A stretch of DNA of 64,000 nucleotides. Origin: Archivesica marissinica (Eukaryota > Mollusca > Bivalvia > Venerida > Vesicomyidae). Shown piece by piece: positions 55,801 to 58,647 of this stretch. The stretch's first letter is position 1. Each line of letters begins with the position of its first letter. The notes under the pieces were generated by a model. The model saw only the letters and a list, made by a program, of their open reading frames with translations, was not told the origin of the DNA and did no database searches. The position numbers and the translations under genes were made by a program. Location: contig CM026390.1 in assembly GCA_014843695.1 (NCBI GenBank), positions 55,001,294-55,065,293 on the forward strand, in the 5' to 3' direction.

Positions 55801-57689
55801 CTCTCGTTGGCGCGGACGAAAGCGTAAATGTGGTCATTCGTGTGGGAGGAAACCGGAGTACCCGGTGAAAGTCCAATCTGGCGACCACTGTACCATCTCG
55901 CATACTTCCCGGTCCGAGGATCGAACCTGGGTTGCATTGGTGAGATGTGAGCGCGCTAACCACTGCGCTAATCGGACAACCAAATGAAGTCTATAAAATA
56001 TGAAAATAAAACCCCAATAAAGATCACTAAGAGATTCGAACCAATGACCTCAAAAGAAAGATTTGATTGTAGTCGCTCTCTTGCTCGTCTCCTATTCAGT
56101 TGCATTTCTATTTTTAGCTACTGTTACTGTTTACACATCATATAAAAGTAAACAATGCCAATTTAAGTGTGTAGAACTGTAGTTCAGAACTAATTAGTTC
56201 ACCCTCTATAAATACATGTATCTATCTATGATTGCAGACGATGAGGATCGACGTGTCCAGTGTAGGACAGAGTGGTAAATCTCGTGTAGATACAGCTGTG
56301 AAGATATACTACGCCCCACTCAAGGTTGACCATTTACTGGTAGTGACAGGAAACAATAAGCTACTCAAGTTTGAAGCGAGAACTGGTAGAATTCTCGCTG
56401 AGGTATAGTGATGGTTAATTTACCAGTTTTGTGTAGGTTTGTAAATTTGCTAACATTACCGGCCAGTAATTGTAGTATTTAATATTTTGCACGGCAGTGT
56501 GAAGCAAATCTACTTCCACATTTTAGTATGTTGGATAATCTAAAGAAATAGTTGAATGTTGAGTGTACTGGTATACTGTTTGTTTTTGTCATAATACACT
56601 TGGAAATGGACGTCAAACCGCTGTAAATATGAGTCATAATCTGGTACAAAGTGATTGTCACCCCAATGTATTCTCTGTCATGTTTTATAAATGTTGTTAC
56701 CTTACAATTGTGTTCGTTACAAAACCAGTATTGCAGTAATGAAATCTGGACAGCATTTTTAAATTGTTTAATGAACTTGAACATTGTATGTTTTGGGGGT
56801 TTAAAGTCGCACCAACAGCGTAGGTCATATGGAGATTCTCCAGGTATTATTGGTGGAAGAAGACCCGGGCACCCATCCGAGCAGTATTTCAGACATGGAC
56901 AGGTACCCGGGTAGAACCACCAAGCTACCACAAGCCCGCTGGATAGCTTTGTCACTTGAAAGAATTCGAAATCCCCAGTGATATTCAAACCTAGAGCGGT
57001 TAGGGGTGAGTGATGTGAAGTCAACGATCCTAACCACTCTGCCACGGATGCCCGACTTAAACATTGTTGAAAAATCTATAATCTTATTTTGACTAGTGGA
57101 AGTCGTGATAGCGCAGTGGTAACTCGGTCAATTTAGGTGCGAAAGACCCGGAGATCACCCAGCTGTAGCCATTATGATTGTGCCCTTGGGCAAAGCATTT
57201 AAGTTCCACATTGCCTCTTCTCGGTCTCCAGGGTGATTAATATAAGTTGTAAGAACTTGTTTCACAATCGAGCTAAAATAAATTTGTATGAGAACTATCT
57301 TGACTAGTATAGTCCGTTTCATCCGATTATCGTTATAGCTACATTTCTCGATAGCAAATCATAACAATGAAATGAATTCGTAAATCAATTATAGCATGTG
57401 TTATTATATGTTAACATACAAAAATGGACACTCGCATACAGTGTCATTATCTTAACACGACTATAACTTGCATACAGTGTCATTATCTTAACACGACTAT
57501 AACTCGAATACAGTGTCATTATCTTAGCACGACTATAACTTTAATACTGACACATTCCAGATTGACCATATACATAAGAATGGTTGTTCCTCATTAGCCT
57601 TGACAGAGAATGGTCGTTACCTAGCAACTGGAGGTGACAAGGTCATCAAAGTGTGGGACTACAATATGAGATTGGACATCAACTTCCAG
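22825..57689 (+). CDS. WDR90/POC16 orthologue, 5' 21 exons (981 codons); continues past the window
   Basis: Spliced gene spanning the right 41 kb. I joined exons 22825-22834, 24511-24602, 26922-27234, 29015-29185, 29860-30051, 32626-32741, 34170-34316, 35417-35479, 36659-36727, 38562-38672, 40374-40519, 41480-41537, 42386-42504, 46009-46170, 47388-47512, 50096-50283, 51059-51223, 53719-53858, 54860-55121, 56238-56402 and 57561-57689. All phases match and there is no stop. The protein has an N-terminal CFAP20/DUF667 domain (WQHPYVNVF, NYIQLPK, SLGLTGRY, LFKEFKS, WLQFP, SIRL/SVRLCA-type block) followed by WD40 blades (VRIW, VVIW, IRLW, MRLW, IRVWD, IKVWD). That order and phrases such as YPCHAVVV, FIGHTDK, AKAHTD, LWPLDF and LEAEHEGPV identify WDR90. 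The family acts at the inner wall of centrioles and in cilium formation. Human WDR90 is about 1,750 residues, so roughly half is present. Confidence 0.93.
24511..24602 (+). CDS. WDR90 exon 2 (residues 4-34)
   Basis: Acceptor gtctttacag/TGTGG and donor ATG/GTTTGT. It encodes WQHPYVNVFKHFNVSSWKKA and so on, the N-terminal strand of the CFAP20/DUF667 domain. It ends in phase 0 and joins exon 3 as ...SSM-DKAVKS. Intron 1 (22835-24510) holds nothing I recognise. Confidence 0.92.
25339..25440 (+). mobile_element. SINE family E copy E3 (3' fragment)
   Basis: 'cctgcccaggaaaggtattg', 'gtaaactgccagccggtgat', 'gatgcaggcgtaaaacccga' match the 3' half of the family E copy at 29620-29816. The tRNA-like head is missing. 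Located in intron 2. Confidence 0.65.
25503..25727 (+). mobile_element. SINE family E copy E1 with tRNA-Ser/Leu-like head
   Basis: The head 'gtcgagtggttaaggaagct' (A box) runs through a long variable-arm-like segment to 'ggtcacgggttcgagcccc' (B box). The long arm suggests a class II tRNA (Ser or Leu) ancestor. The body 'ggttggtgcaccaagtactt' and 'ggagcctgtccaggaaatgt' follows. It is interrupted on its 3' side by the TTAA-flanked element starting at 25728. Confidence 0.65.
25728..26349. mobile_element. TTAA-flanked MITE (about 620 bp) inserted in a SINE
   Basis: 21-bp inverted repeats: left ttaaagcagcattacatcgt+a at 25728-25748, right its exact reverse complement at 26329-26349. Both ends include TTAA, the piggyBac-type target site. 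The interior has no transposase frame. It contains 'ttgtttacaaccggaacgca' and 'ttgtttacattcagaatgca' as a local duplication and the reverse 'cgcgagaggttcgacatt' dispersed repeat with a GATA tract. Confidence 0.55.
26047..26117 (-). repeat. Short dispersed repeat 'cgcggggacgtagacatg', copy 3, with (GATA)n tail
   Basis: The + strand 'gggacatttctacatccccg' then cgagaggttcgacattagag is the reverse complement of the repeat at 21628-21664 and is followed by 'gatagatagatagatag'. It lies inside the TTAA-flanked element. Confidence 0.4.
26922..27234 (+). CDS. WDR90 exon 3 (residues 35-139), core of CFAP20 domain
   Basis: Acceptor gtctttcag/GACAAAG, donor AAAG/GTAAGA. It encodes the diagnostic blocks NYIQLPKTSSQSLGLTGRYM, KYFVVHIDVATQDN, VRISFSNLFKEFKSTSTWLQ and FPFVCKAT, which follow the vertebrate WDR90 N terminus almost residue for residue. 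It ends after the first base of codon 139 (G), completed by AG from exon 4. Confidence 0.97.
27705..27960 (+). mobile_element. SINE family D copy D1
   Basis: The tRNA-like head 'ttggtcgagtggttaatgcc' leads to 'attgacttcaaatcatttgc', 'ccttcaccgctgtagagtt', then the body 'caggaagctatccagcaaag', 'gtggttctaccc', 'cctcctccaccaatagtag', 'ggagagttaccatcatatga'. The same order occurs at 34416-34685 and, reversed, at 56775-57062. Confidence 0.7.
27969..28209. mobile_element. piggyBac-like MITE, copy 1 (241 bp)
   Basis: It starts TTAACCCATTCAAC and ends GTGTTGAAAGGGTTAA, so the termini are inverted CCC(A/T)TTCAAC repeats with TTAA on both sides, as in piggyBac-type elements. It contains the imperfect palindrome agatggctcgtcacgagccg. 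No coding capacity. Confidence 0.65.
28713..28953. mobile_element. piggyBac-like MITE, copy 2 (241 bp)
   Basis: Same length, same TTAA borders and same internal order as the copy at 27969-28209 (aagtaactcacatggactgg, aagaaaattacattcggacc, aaaaagtgcagatcctgatg, ctacactttttgtaag), with scattered substitutions. Both copies sit in intron 3 in the same orientation. Confidence 0.65.
29015..29185 (+). CDS. WDR90 exon 4 (residues 139-196)
   Basis: Acceptor gtatttgtag/AGAACAG, donor ACCAG/GTATGC. The exon reads ..NSGTAPLSTRWTILCLDFQ then MYLNRKYSYIKSVRLCANMH and VRNIFTSDIQYEP, the last strands of the CFAP20/DUF667 domain. The start at 29015, not 29017, is set by the phase of exon 3. Confidence 0.95.
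29620..29816 (+). mobile_element. SINE family E copy E2
   Basis: It begins near the B box ('agttcgagccccgctcagg') and continues 'aaaagttggcagtttcttac', 'ggaggttggtgcacccaagt', 'ggagcctgcccaggaaaggt', 'ctgccggcgataaagcccga', 'gatgcaggcgttaaacccga'. 5'-truncated. Located in intron 4, 44 bp before exon 5. Confidence 0.65.
29860..30051 (+). CDS. WDR90 exon 5 (residues 196-260)
   Basis: Acceptor tatgtttacag/GTCTAAC, first in-phase donor CTAAAG/GTGAGC. It encodes LTVEQVKRAGGLSG, PLPRELDYPVMKGDRWFDLY and FPAEASNKP, matching the 'PLPREM-FPVPKGESW' region that follows the CFAP20 domain in WDR90. Its last 31 bases are the first copy of a 63-bp repeat whose 29 copies each carry the same donor, so the real 3' end in the transcript is uncertain. 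Any of these donors keeps the frame into exon 6. Confidence 0.88.
30021..31847 (+). repeat. 63-bp minisatellite x29 carrying the exon 5 donor splice site
   Basis: The unit starts cagtctattgcctccgagcc and contains cagcactaaaggtgagctgt. 29 copies at an exact 63-bp period (first 30021, last 31785). 28 copies keep AAAGGTGAG; one reads AAATGTGAG (near 30930). Each copy is preceded by a weak acceptor-like attccag. In the exon 5 frame the array is fully open and encodes a 21-residue repeat (QSIASEPSTKGELCQLCMPV plus F) to a stop at 31860. Confidence 0.97.
31839..32401 (+). repeat. 53-bp minisatellite x11, related to the exon 6 acceptor region
   Basis: The unit is ttttgcagtacatatcttgt then gttgttgaggctagattgaa and tgtatgatgtgag. 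Period 53 bp (31839 to 32369). It abuts the 63-bp array with no gap. 'tgcagtacatatcttgtgtt' closely resembles 'tgcattacataacttgtgtt' at 32595-32614, just before the exon 6 acceptor, so the array appears to be an amplified copy of the end of intron 5. A SINE now separates the two. Confidence 0.93.
32403..32592 (+). mobile_element. SINE family C copy C1 (5'-truncated)
   Basis: 'gagtttgagtccagctgtag', 'ccacattgcttcttctcctc', 'gattaatataagttgtagga', 'aattgagctaaaataaattt' match family C (fuller copy 57104-57290). It sits between the 53-bp array and the last array-like sequence before exon 6. Confidence 0.65.
32626..32741 (+). CDS. WDR90 exon 6 (residues 260-298)
   Basis: Acceptor gatgatttcag/CTGTAAG, donor AACAAG/GTATGA. 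Reads AVRAMSHGPKRVESKKVDVS, KCVSDRVSMIHNITKENNK: a charged linker between the CFAP20 domain and the propellers. Phase 1 in, phase 0 out. Recognised by phase continuity and splice sites rather than strong conservation. Confidence 0.8.
33164..34115. repeat. Mixed 26/29-bp minisatellite in intron 6
   Basis: Two interleaved unit types share 'ttgataacctcaagta': aagtatttcactattttgat (26-bp type) and aagtaacaccagtgtatatt (29-bp type). Units of one kind cluster, then switch, indicating block duplications. It ends 55 bp before the exon 7 acceptor. Confidence 0.94.
34170..34316 (+). CDS. WDR90 exon 7 (residues 299-347)
   Basis: Acceptor gtttattcag/CGTGGAC, donor GGAGAG/GTACAA. 49 codons, phase 0 to 0, acidic linker (GIDDVDVQKDREGEIHVFAH). 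No known motif; supported by open frame, strong splice sites and phase fit. Confidence 0.8.
34416..34685 (+). mobile_element. SINE family D copy D2
   Basis: 'gaagagtggttgcagtagat', 'gacttcaaatcacttgcccc', 'ctcaccgctgttggatcgaa' (B-box-like), 'gaggaagctatccagcttgc', 'ggtggttctacccaggtgca', 'cttcctccaccaataatagt', 'ggagagtcaccatatgacct'. In intron 7. Confidence 0.7.
35417..35479 (+). CDS. WDR90 exon 8 (residues 348-368)
   Basis: Acceptor tatttatttcag/AGTGTTG, donor TATAAG/GTATTA. 21 codons, phase 0 to 0 (SVVGRIDKSADILPVKKPSY plus K). Short linker exon; support is the splice sites and phase. Confidence 0.75.
35635..35882 (+). mobile_element. SINE family A copy A1 (near full length)
   Basis: The tRNA-like head 'ccgattagcacggtggttag' (A box) and 'cctgggttcgatcctcgg' (B box) are followed by 'gagatggtatggtggtcgcc', 'tctgggtactccggtttcct', 'cacacaaatgaccacattta', 'cgctttcatccgcgccaatg', and the tail 'aaataaataaagtttaaact'. 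The 'ggtactccggtttcctccca' block looks like a conserved SINE central domain; I cannot assign the superfamily with certainty. Confidence 0.75.
36230..36430 (-). mobile_element. SINE family C copy C2
   Basis: The + strand runs tail to head: 'tttattttagctcgattgcg', 'aaacaagttcttacaattta', 'gagagagaagaggcaacgtg', 'gcgactccagcgggtctcga', 'agcgctaccactgtgctatc'. The reverse complement of the last is the A-box-like 'gatagcacagtggtagc'. In intron 8. Confidence 0.7.
36659..36727 (+). CDS. WDR90 exon 9 (residues 369-391)
   Basis: Acceptor tttattttcag/ATATTAG, donor AGAGAT/GTAAGT. It encodes ILEPDPILRLKRIIGFGGSS plus FRD, the conserved entry to the first WD40 propeller (DPxLRLxxxIGFGG in WDR90). Phase 0 to 0. 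Confidence 0.93.
36778..37661. mobile_element. TACAGTCAAACC MITE whose interior became a tandem array
   Basis: The left end TACAGTCAAACCTGT (36778-36792) and right end ACAGGTTTGACTGTA (37647-37661) are inverted, with terminal TA, as in mariner-type MITEs. Between them 'cagtcaaacctgtgttagtg' and 'gtcacctccattaagcagcc' recur about a dozen times at an irregular period near 64 bp. The terminus itself has therefore been amplified. Intron 9. Confidence 0.65.
38112..38404 (+). mobile_element. SINE family B copy B1, full length with 12-bp target duplication
   Basis: A box 'tagtccagtggtaacacgct', B box 'ggcaggttcgattccccg', body 'agtctttcagatgggacgtt' through 'caaccggtagcgacgataaa'. Flanked by the direct repeat agtgtatctgta (38100-38111 and 38405-38416). 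This is the reference copy for family B. Confidence 0.85.
38562..38672 (+). CDS. WDR90 exon 10 (residues 392-428)
   Basis: Acceptor gtatatttcag/GCACTTT, donor GATAAG/GTATGC. ALWTEDGQCLVYPCHAVVVA then QRFFIGHTDK: near-identical in layout to vertebrate WDR90 (ALW-DG--VYPCHAVIV, RFFLGHTDKV). The GHTDK is a WD40 'GH' motif. Phase 0 to 0. Confidence 0.97.
38945..39730 (+). mobile_element. 5'-truncated LINE, C-terminal reverse-transcriptase ORF and 3' tail
   Basis: An open frame ending at 39317 encodes ELHWLPVQDRIKYKI, YIPRRDLRS, YGDRSFMTAAPKVWNSLPSN, FKKALKTHLF: the C-terminal tail typical of CR1/L2/Jockey-like non-LTR retrotransposons. The 3' UTR ends 'ctgtaaagcgcttttgaacg' and 'aaaagagcgctatataattt' followed by an (ATA)n run. 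Two related pieces, 39604-39638 and 39694-39728, repeat 'attatgctttcagttcaaca', and 39640-39690 repeats the segment at 38950-39001. The locus is therefore rearranged. Confidence 0.8.
39810..40319. repeat. 26-bp (22-bp variant) minisatellite in intron 10, about 20 copies
   Basis: The unit gtatagaaaccaccctgcct gctaaa is 26 bp. A shorter form lacks 'tata' and one a. Some units have 'ctactaatg'. It ends 54 bp before the exon 11 acceptor. Confidence 0.95.
40374..40519 (+). CDS. WDR90 exon 11 (residues 429-477)
   Basis: Acceptor tgcttgtag/GTATCAG, donor TTTAAG/GTGAGT. VSAIAATGNSELLASGQTGQ, VVRIWRTLSGECLALCKTHA: a WD40 blade with the terminal RIW. Ends after two bases (AG) of codon 477. Confidence 0.95.
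40558..40739 (+). mobile_element. SINE family A copy A2 (internally deleted)
   Basis: 'ggctgtccgattagctgcgc' (A box shortened), 'gagatggtacggtggtcgtc', 'cgaatgaccagatatacgct', and the tail 'gttgtaaaataaataaagtt'. The central 'ggtactccggtttcc' block is missing. Confidence 0.7.
40811..41001. repeat. Two-copy direct repeat, each ending in a G12 run
   Basis: 'tgattctgaggatttattct' starts at 40811 and 40910 (99 bp apart). Both copies run through 'gagctccaccaatcaaa' and 'tagaaatgt' to a run of twelve G (40898-40909 and 40990-41001). In intron 11. Confidence 0.85.
41108..41176 (-). mobile_element. Fragment of the piggyBac-like MITE
   Basis: 'ctttcaacactacagacctc taaataggc' and 'gtgtagatccagatgagctg' are the reverse complement of the right third of the MITEs at 27969 and 28713. 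The fragment stops at 'gctcgtgacg' in the internal palindrome and is fused to a SINE A tail. Confidence 0.6.
41177..41263 (+). mobile_element. SINE family A copy A3 (3' end only)
   Basis: 'ctcatccgcgccaacgagag', 'tgattaatataatttgttaa', 'cttcacaatcgttgtaaaat', then 'aaagttta'. 5'-truncated and directly joined to the MITE fragment on its left. Confidence 0.65.
41480..41537 (+). CDS. WDR90 exon 12 (residues 477-496)
   Basis: Acceptor cacaatttcag/TTTTTCT, donor AAAAAC/GTGAGT. The first base completes codon 477 (AG+T, Ser): SFSHKGNLLCGVGKDNHGKN, matching LSFS--G-LLCGVGKDHHG in vertebrate WDR90. Only 58 nt. Confidence 0.95.
41717..42165 (+). repeat. 90-bp x4.3 array grown from a SINE family D 3' end
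   Basis: 'ccaccaacagccgggtgtgt' recurs at 41731, 41821, 41911, 42001 and 42091 (period 90). The unit has 'gatggttctacctggtgtac', 'cttcctgcaccaccaacag'. The right flank 'ggacctaagttggtcac', 'gcgcaactttagaccacaaa' matches the 3' end of family D (see 34560-34685). Intron 12. Confidence 0.85.
42386..42504 (+). CDS. WDR90 exon 13 (residues 497-536)
   Basis: Acceptor ttattgtacag/CTGGTGG, donor ACAAG/GTAATG. LVVIWNTSKVSKTREVTVMA, KAHTDVDITRMRVAAFDDTR: WD-type VVIW terminus and the AKAHTD block seen in WDR90. Ends two bases into codon 536. Confidence 0.95.
42668..45888. repeat. 27-bp minisatellite, about 119 copies, filling intron 13
   Basis: The unit acaactacagtatctatatt tgttgct, 27 bp, alternates ttGttgct and ttAttgct. 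Longer units insert 'atgtatctatat'. Since 27 is divisible by 3 and stops are rare, open frames run for up to 2.7 kb on both strands. They are repeat artefacts. It begins about 160 bp after the exon 13 donor and ends about 120 bp before the exon 14 acceptor. Confidence 0.97.
46009..46170 (+). CDS. WDR90 exon 14 (residues 536-590)
   Basis: Acceptor ttattttccaag/AATGGTG, donor CGTGT/GTAAGA (a second GT lies two bases upstream; phase selects the later one). RMVSCGRDNIRLWRVKEGSL, RSAPVNLGEYHSMEFTDAGF: WD40 blade (IRLW) with the vertebrate-like LRS-PVDLGEHH---FTDLAF continuation. Confidence 0.95.
46361..46373. repeat. C13 homopolymer
   Basis: Thirteen C followed by 'aggtgtc' in intron 14. Length may be unreliable in sequencing. 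Confidence 0.8.
46577..46776 (+). mobile_element. SINE family B copy B5 (5'-truncated)
   Basis: It starts near 'ttcgatcggggactttaaac' and continues 'cacgtaaaagaaccagagga', 'gattctggaatgggtctatg', 'ggaggcgtcgctcatatgag', 'caaccggtagcggcgataaa'. In intron 14. Confidence 0.7.
47032..47251 (-). mobile_element. SINE family C copy C3
   Basis: Tail-to-head on the + strand: 'tttattttagctcgcttgcg', 'gttcttacaacttatattaa', 'gagagaagaggcaacgtgga', 'cttgcctaagggcacaatcg', 'gactccagcggggctcgtac', 'aacgcgctaccacgactt'. In intron 14, 137 bp before exon 15. Confidence 0.7.
47388..47512 (+). CDS. WDR90 exon 15 (residues 590-632)
   Basis: Acceptor cttggtatag/GTATGCA, donor ATCAG/GTCAGT. YACSRSGHIFEVDIKKVSVQ, HVRRLLPNESRSDKDKQTFR S. 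The last about 45 bases are the first copy of a 57-bp repeat. Only this first donor gives a through-reading transcript, because in the exon frame each donor is followed by GGT CAG TAA (first stop 47518-47520). Ends one base into codon 632. Confidence 0.9.
47467..48853 (+). repeat. 57/49-bp minisatellite, 25 copies, carrying the exon 15 donor
   Basis: Unit: aatcccggtcagacaaggat, aaacagacatgtagatcagg, tcagtaacaacctaatg (57 bp). Short units lack 8 bp (49 bp). The first copy is the coding end of exon 15. All copies preserve AGATCAGGTCAGT. The first copy and several later ones read acatTtagatc; most have acatGtagatc. Continuous blocks with 'cccagtc' (47690-48110) versus 'cccggtc' show local homogenisation. 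Confidence 0.96.
49078..49850. repeat. 42-bp minisatellite in intron 15, about 19 copies
   Basis: The unit ttactgtttgcctcgctgtg, agattggccatgaatagcat, gt has period 42 (49081, 49123, 49165). Later units change to 'cgcagtgtgattgg' and 'gccagcatttttcctg'. Long frames on both strands are repeat artefacts. Confidence 0.94.
50096..50283 (+). CDS. WDR90 exon 16 (residues 632-694)
   Basis: Acceptor ctctattgcag/GTCCAGG, donor GCTCTG/GTATGT. PGIAINCMSINETFCVTGSD, DGFMRLWPLDFAHVYLEAEH, EGPVTAVDFSSDGLKILAGT AL. This is a highly diagnostic WDR90 segment (TFC-TGSEDG--RLWPLDF, LEAEHEGPV). Phase 1 in, 0 out. Confidence 0.98.
50308..50765 (-). mobile_element. SINE family C copy C4 with an internal 38-bp array
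   Basis: The tail-side sequence 'tttagcctgattgcgaaaca' and 'ctcgcgaggcctcattcctg' belongs to family C reversed. From 50385 the segment 'aatccatcgccatgagggag', 'agagaagagacaatgtgg' (38 bp) repeats about ten times, with small variants (caccatg, cctgagg). The SINE head is gone. Intron 16. Confidence 0.8.
50776..51020 (+). mobile_element. SINE family A copy A4 with 12-bp target duplication
   Basis: 'ggctgtccgattagcgcagt', 'ggttagcgcacttgcttctc', 'gcgggttcgatcc', 'ccaggtactccggtttcttc', and a tail ending 'aaagtttaaac'. The direct repeat atcaccattact is found at 50763-50774 and 51024-51035. It inserted at the edge of the family C element. Confidence 0.85.
51059..51223 (+). CDS. WDR90 exon 17 (residues 695-749)
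   Basis: Acceptor tttgtgtttcag/GGTAATC, donor CAACAG/GTATTA. GNLGVLDITSRGYTTMMRSH, IGSIRSVAVDPYRKHIATVS, EDHTIRVWDSETLQQ: complete WD40 blade (DHTIRVWD), aligned with GHLGFLD, LVRSH, ATVSQDHTVRIWDLATLQQ in vertebrate WDR90. Confidence 0.98.
51285..51378. mobile_element. Perfect 94-bp palindromic MITE with 8-bp target duplication (hAT-like)
   Basis: The two 47-bp halves (51285-51331 and 51332-51378) are perfect reverse complements. The arm begins CACAGGGATTCGGCACG. GTCTAACG flanks it on both sides (51277-51284 and 51379-51386). An 8-bp duplication and CA...TG ends with an AGGG motif suggest a hAT-type foldback element. Complete arm identity suggests a young insertion. Intron 17. Confidence 0.85.
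51509..53736 (+). repeat. 28/29-bp minisatellite (about 75 copies) carrying the exon 18 acceptor
   Basis: The unit tttcagttgtatgacttcag tgctttctg is 29 bp, with 28-bp (cttctg) and other forms (ttccag, tttcatg, gagttcag). It fills intron 17 after the palindromic MITE. The last copy is exon 18 itself: tttcag/TTGTATGACTTCAGTGCT, where the first 18 coding bases are repeat. Every unit therefore holds a candidate 3' splice site. Confidence 0.96.
53719..53858 (+). CDS. WDR90 exon 18 (residues 750-796)
   Basis: Acceptor tgtttcag/TTGTATG, donor CACAA/GTAAGT. LYDFSAPNECPCTISYHPSR, QIFACGFENGIVRVFNVQTT, SLLAEHK. The join ..ETLQQ-LYDFSA.. reproduces the vertebrate ATLQQLYDF exactly, which fixes the acceptor. 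The internal alternative gacttcag/TGCTCC hits TGA immediately. First 18 bases and last about 43 bases belong to two different tandem arrays. Ends two bases into codon 796. Confidence 0.95.
53816..54400 (+). repeat. 53-bp minisatellite x11 carrying the exon 18 donor
   Basis: Unit: gagtatttaatgtacagacg, accagtctgcttgaggatca, caagtaaatgttt, period 53 (53816, 53869, last 54346). The first copy is the coding end of exon 18 with donor aa/GTAAGTG. Some later copies keep GTAAGTG and most have the weaker GTAAATG. Confidence 0.95.
54541..54824 (-). mobile_element. SINE family A copy A5 (full length, duplicated tail)
   Basis: The + strand begins with a tail 'tttaaactttatttatttta' that is present twice (54541 and 54575), then 'cactctcgttggcgcggatg', 'aaaccggagtacccggagaa', 'ggattgaacccgggg' (B box reversed), 'gctaatcactgcactgatcg' (A box reversed), 'gacagcc'. 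The phrase cacgtaatgttag precedes both tails. Intron 18, 35 bp before exon 19. Confidence 0.8.
54860..55121 (+). CDS. WDR90 exon 19 (residues 796-883)
   Basis: Acceptor tgtcttacag/ACAACAC, donor GATGAG/GTCAGT. HRGKVTGLSFNPNGDYLYSS, CSLGSLAVYDSTSENYPLLR, ARGERYCPDALAVSPDGRRV, TVTIVDSKSLDE. It starts a second propeller-like set of blades after the HRG motif, as in WDR90 (EHRRHRG). Largest coding exon after exon 3. Confidence 0.96.
55741..55981 (-). mobile_element. SINE family A copy A6 (near full length)
   Basis: 'tttaaactttatttatttta', 'cactctcgttggcgcggacg', 'ggaaaccggagtacccggtg', 'ggatcgaacctgggttgcat', 'gcgctaaccactgcgctaat', 'cggacaacc'. Possible imperfect target duplication ccaactgaagt/ccaaatgaagt. 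Intron 19. Confidence 0.78.
56238..56402 (+). CDS. WDR90 exon 20 (residues 884-938)
   Basis: Acceptor ctatgattgcag/ACGATGA, donor GCTGAG/GTATAG. TMRIDVSSVGQSGKSRVDTA, VKIYYAPLKVDHLLVVTGNN, KLLKFEARTGRILAE: a blade-like segment. Phase 0 to 0. Confidence 0.93.
56775..57062 (-). mobile_element. SINE family D copy D3 (full length)
   Basis: Reversed: 'aacagcgtaggtcatatgga', 'caggtattattggtggaaga', 'cgggtagaaccaccaagcta', 'ggatagctttgtcacttgaa', 'gatattcaaacctagagcgg' (B box complement), 'cctaaccactctgccacgga' (A box complement). In intron 20. Confidence 0.75.
57104..57290 (+). mobile_element. SINE family C copy C5 (reference copy)
   Basis: Head 'gtcgtgatagcgcagtggta' (A box), 'ccagctgtagccattatgat', 'gtgcccttgggcaaagcatt', 'ccacattgcctcttctcggt', 'gattaatataagttgtaaga', 'cacaatcgagctaaaataaa'. 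In intron 20. Confidence 0.75.
57433..57545. repeat. 36-bp x3 repeat just before exon 21
   Basis: 'gcatacagtgtcattatctt' followed by aacacgactataactt recurs three times. The sequence directly after it, 'aatactgacacattccag', loosely resembles the start of the unit and leads into the exon 21 acceptor. Confidence 0.8.
57561..57689 (+). CDS. WDR90 exon 21 (residues 939-981), last exon in the window
   Basis: Acceptor acacattccag/ATTGACC, donor TTCCAG/GTTAGT. IDHIHKNGCSSLALTENGRY, LATGGDKVIKVWDYNMRLDI NFQ: WD40 blade (IKVWD). Phase 0 to 0. The following exon lies beyond the window; no exon was found from 57690 to 64000. Confidence 0.95.
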
Positions 57690-58645
57690 GTTAGTTAACA
57701 TTTCACTTGTTATTTATAATAAAAGTGTGGCACAGGTTGGTTTTCACATTTCCCTTGTTATTTACAATAAAAGTGTGGCACAGGTTGGTTTTCACATTTC
57801 ACTTGTTATTTATAATAAAAGTGTGGCACAGGTTGGTTTTCACATTTCACTTGTTATTTATAATAAAAGTGTGGCACAGGTTGGTTTTCACATTTCACTT
57901 GTTATTTATAATAAAAGTGTGGCACAGGTTGGTTTTCACATTTCCCTTGTTATTTACAATAAAAGTGTGGCACAGGTTGGTTTTCACATTTCACTTGTTA
58001 TTTATAATAAAAGTGTGGCACAGGTTGTTTTCACATTTCACTTGTTATTTACAATAAAAGTGTGGTACAGGTTGGTTTTCACATTTCACTTGTTATTTAT
58101 AATAAAAGTGTGGCACAGGTTGGTTTTCACATTTCCCATGTTATTTATAATAAAAGTGTGGCACAGGTTGGTTTTCACATTTCCCTTGTTATTTATAATA
58201 AAAGTGTGGCACAGGTTGGTTTTCACATTTCCCTTGTTATTTATAATAAAAGTGTGGCACAGGTTGGTTTTCACATTTCACTTGTTATTTATAATAAAAG
58301 TCTGGCACAGGTTGGTTTTCATATTTCACTTGTTATTTACAATAAAAGTGTGGCACAGGTTGGTTTTCACATTTCACTTGTTATTTATAATAAAAGTGTG
58401 GCACAGGTTGGTTTTCACATTTCCCTTGTTATTTACAATAAAAGTGTGGCACAGGTTTGTTTTCACAATTCCCTTGTTATTTATAATAAAAGTGTGGCAC
58501 AGGTTGGTTTTCACATTTCCCTTGTTATTTATAATAAAAGTGTGGCACAGGTTGGTTTTCACATTTCCCTTGTTATTTATAATAAAAGTGTGGCACAGGT
58601 TGGTTTTCACATTTCTCTTGTTATTTATGCCTTTGTGGCACAGGT
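57687..58645 (+). repeat. 48-bp minisatellite x about 20, starting at the exon 21 donor
   Basis: Unit: caggttggttttcacatttc, ccttgttatttataataaaa, gtgtggca (48 bp). The first copy begins with the last three exon bases and the donor (CAG/GTTAGTT, 2 bp shorter). All others have CAG/GTTGGT. The period is a multiple of 3, so long frames are open on both strands; these are artefacts. Confidence 0.93.
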
Positions 58646-58647
58646 TT

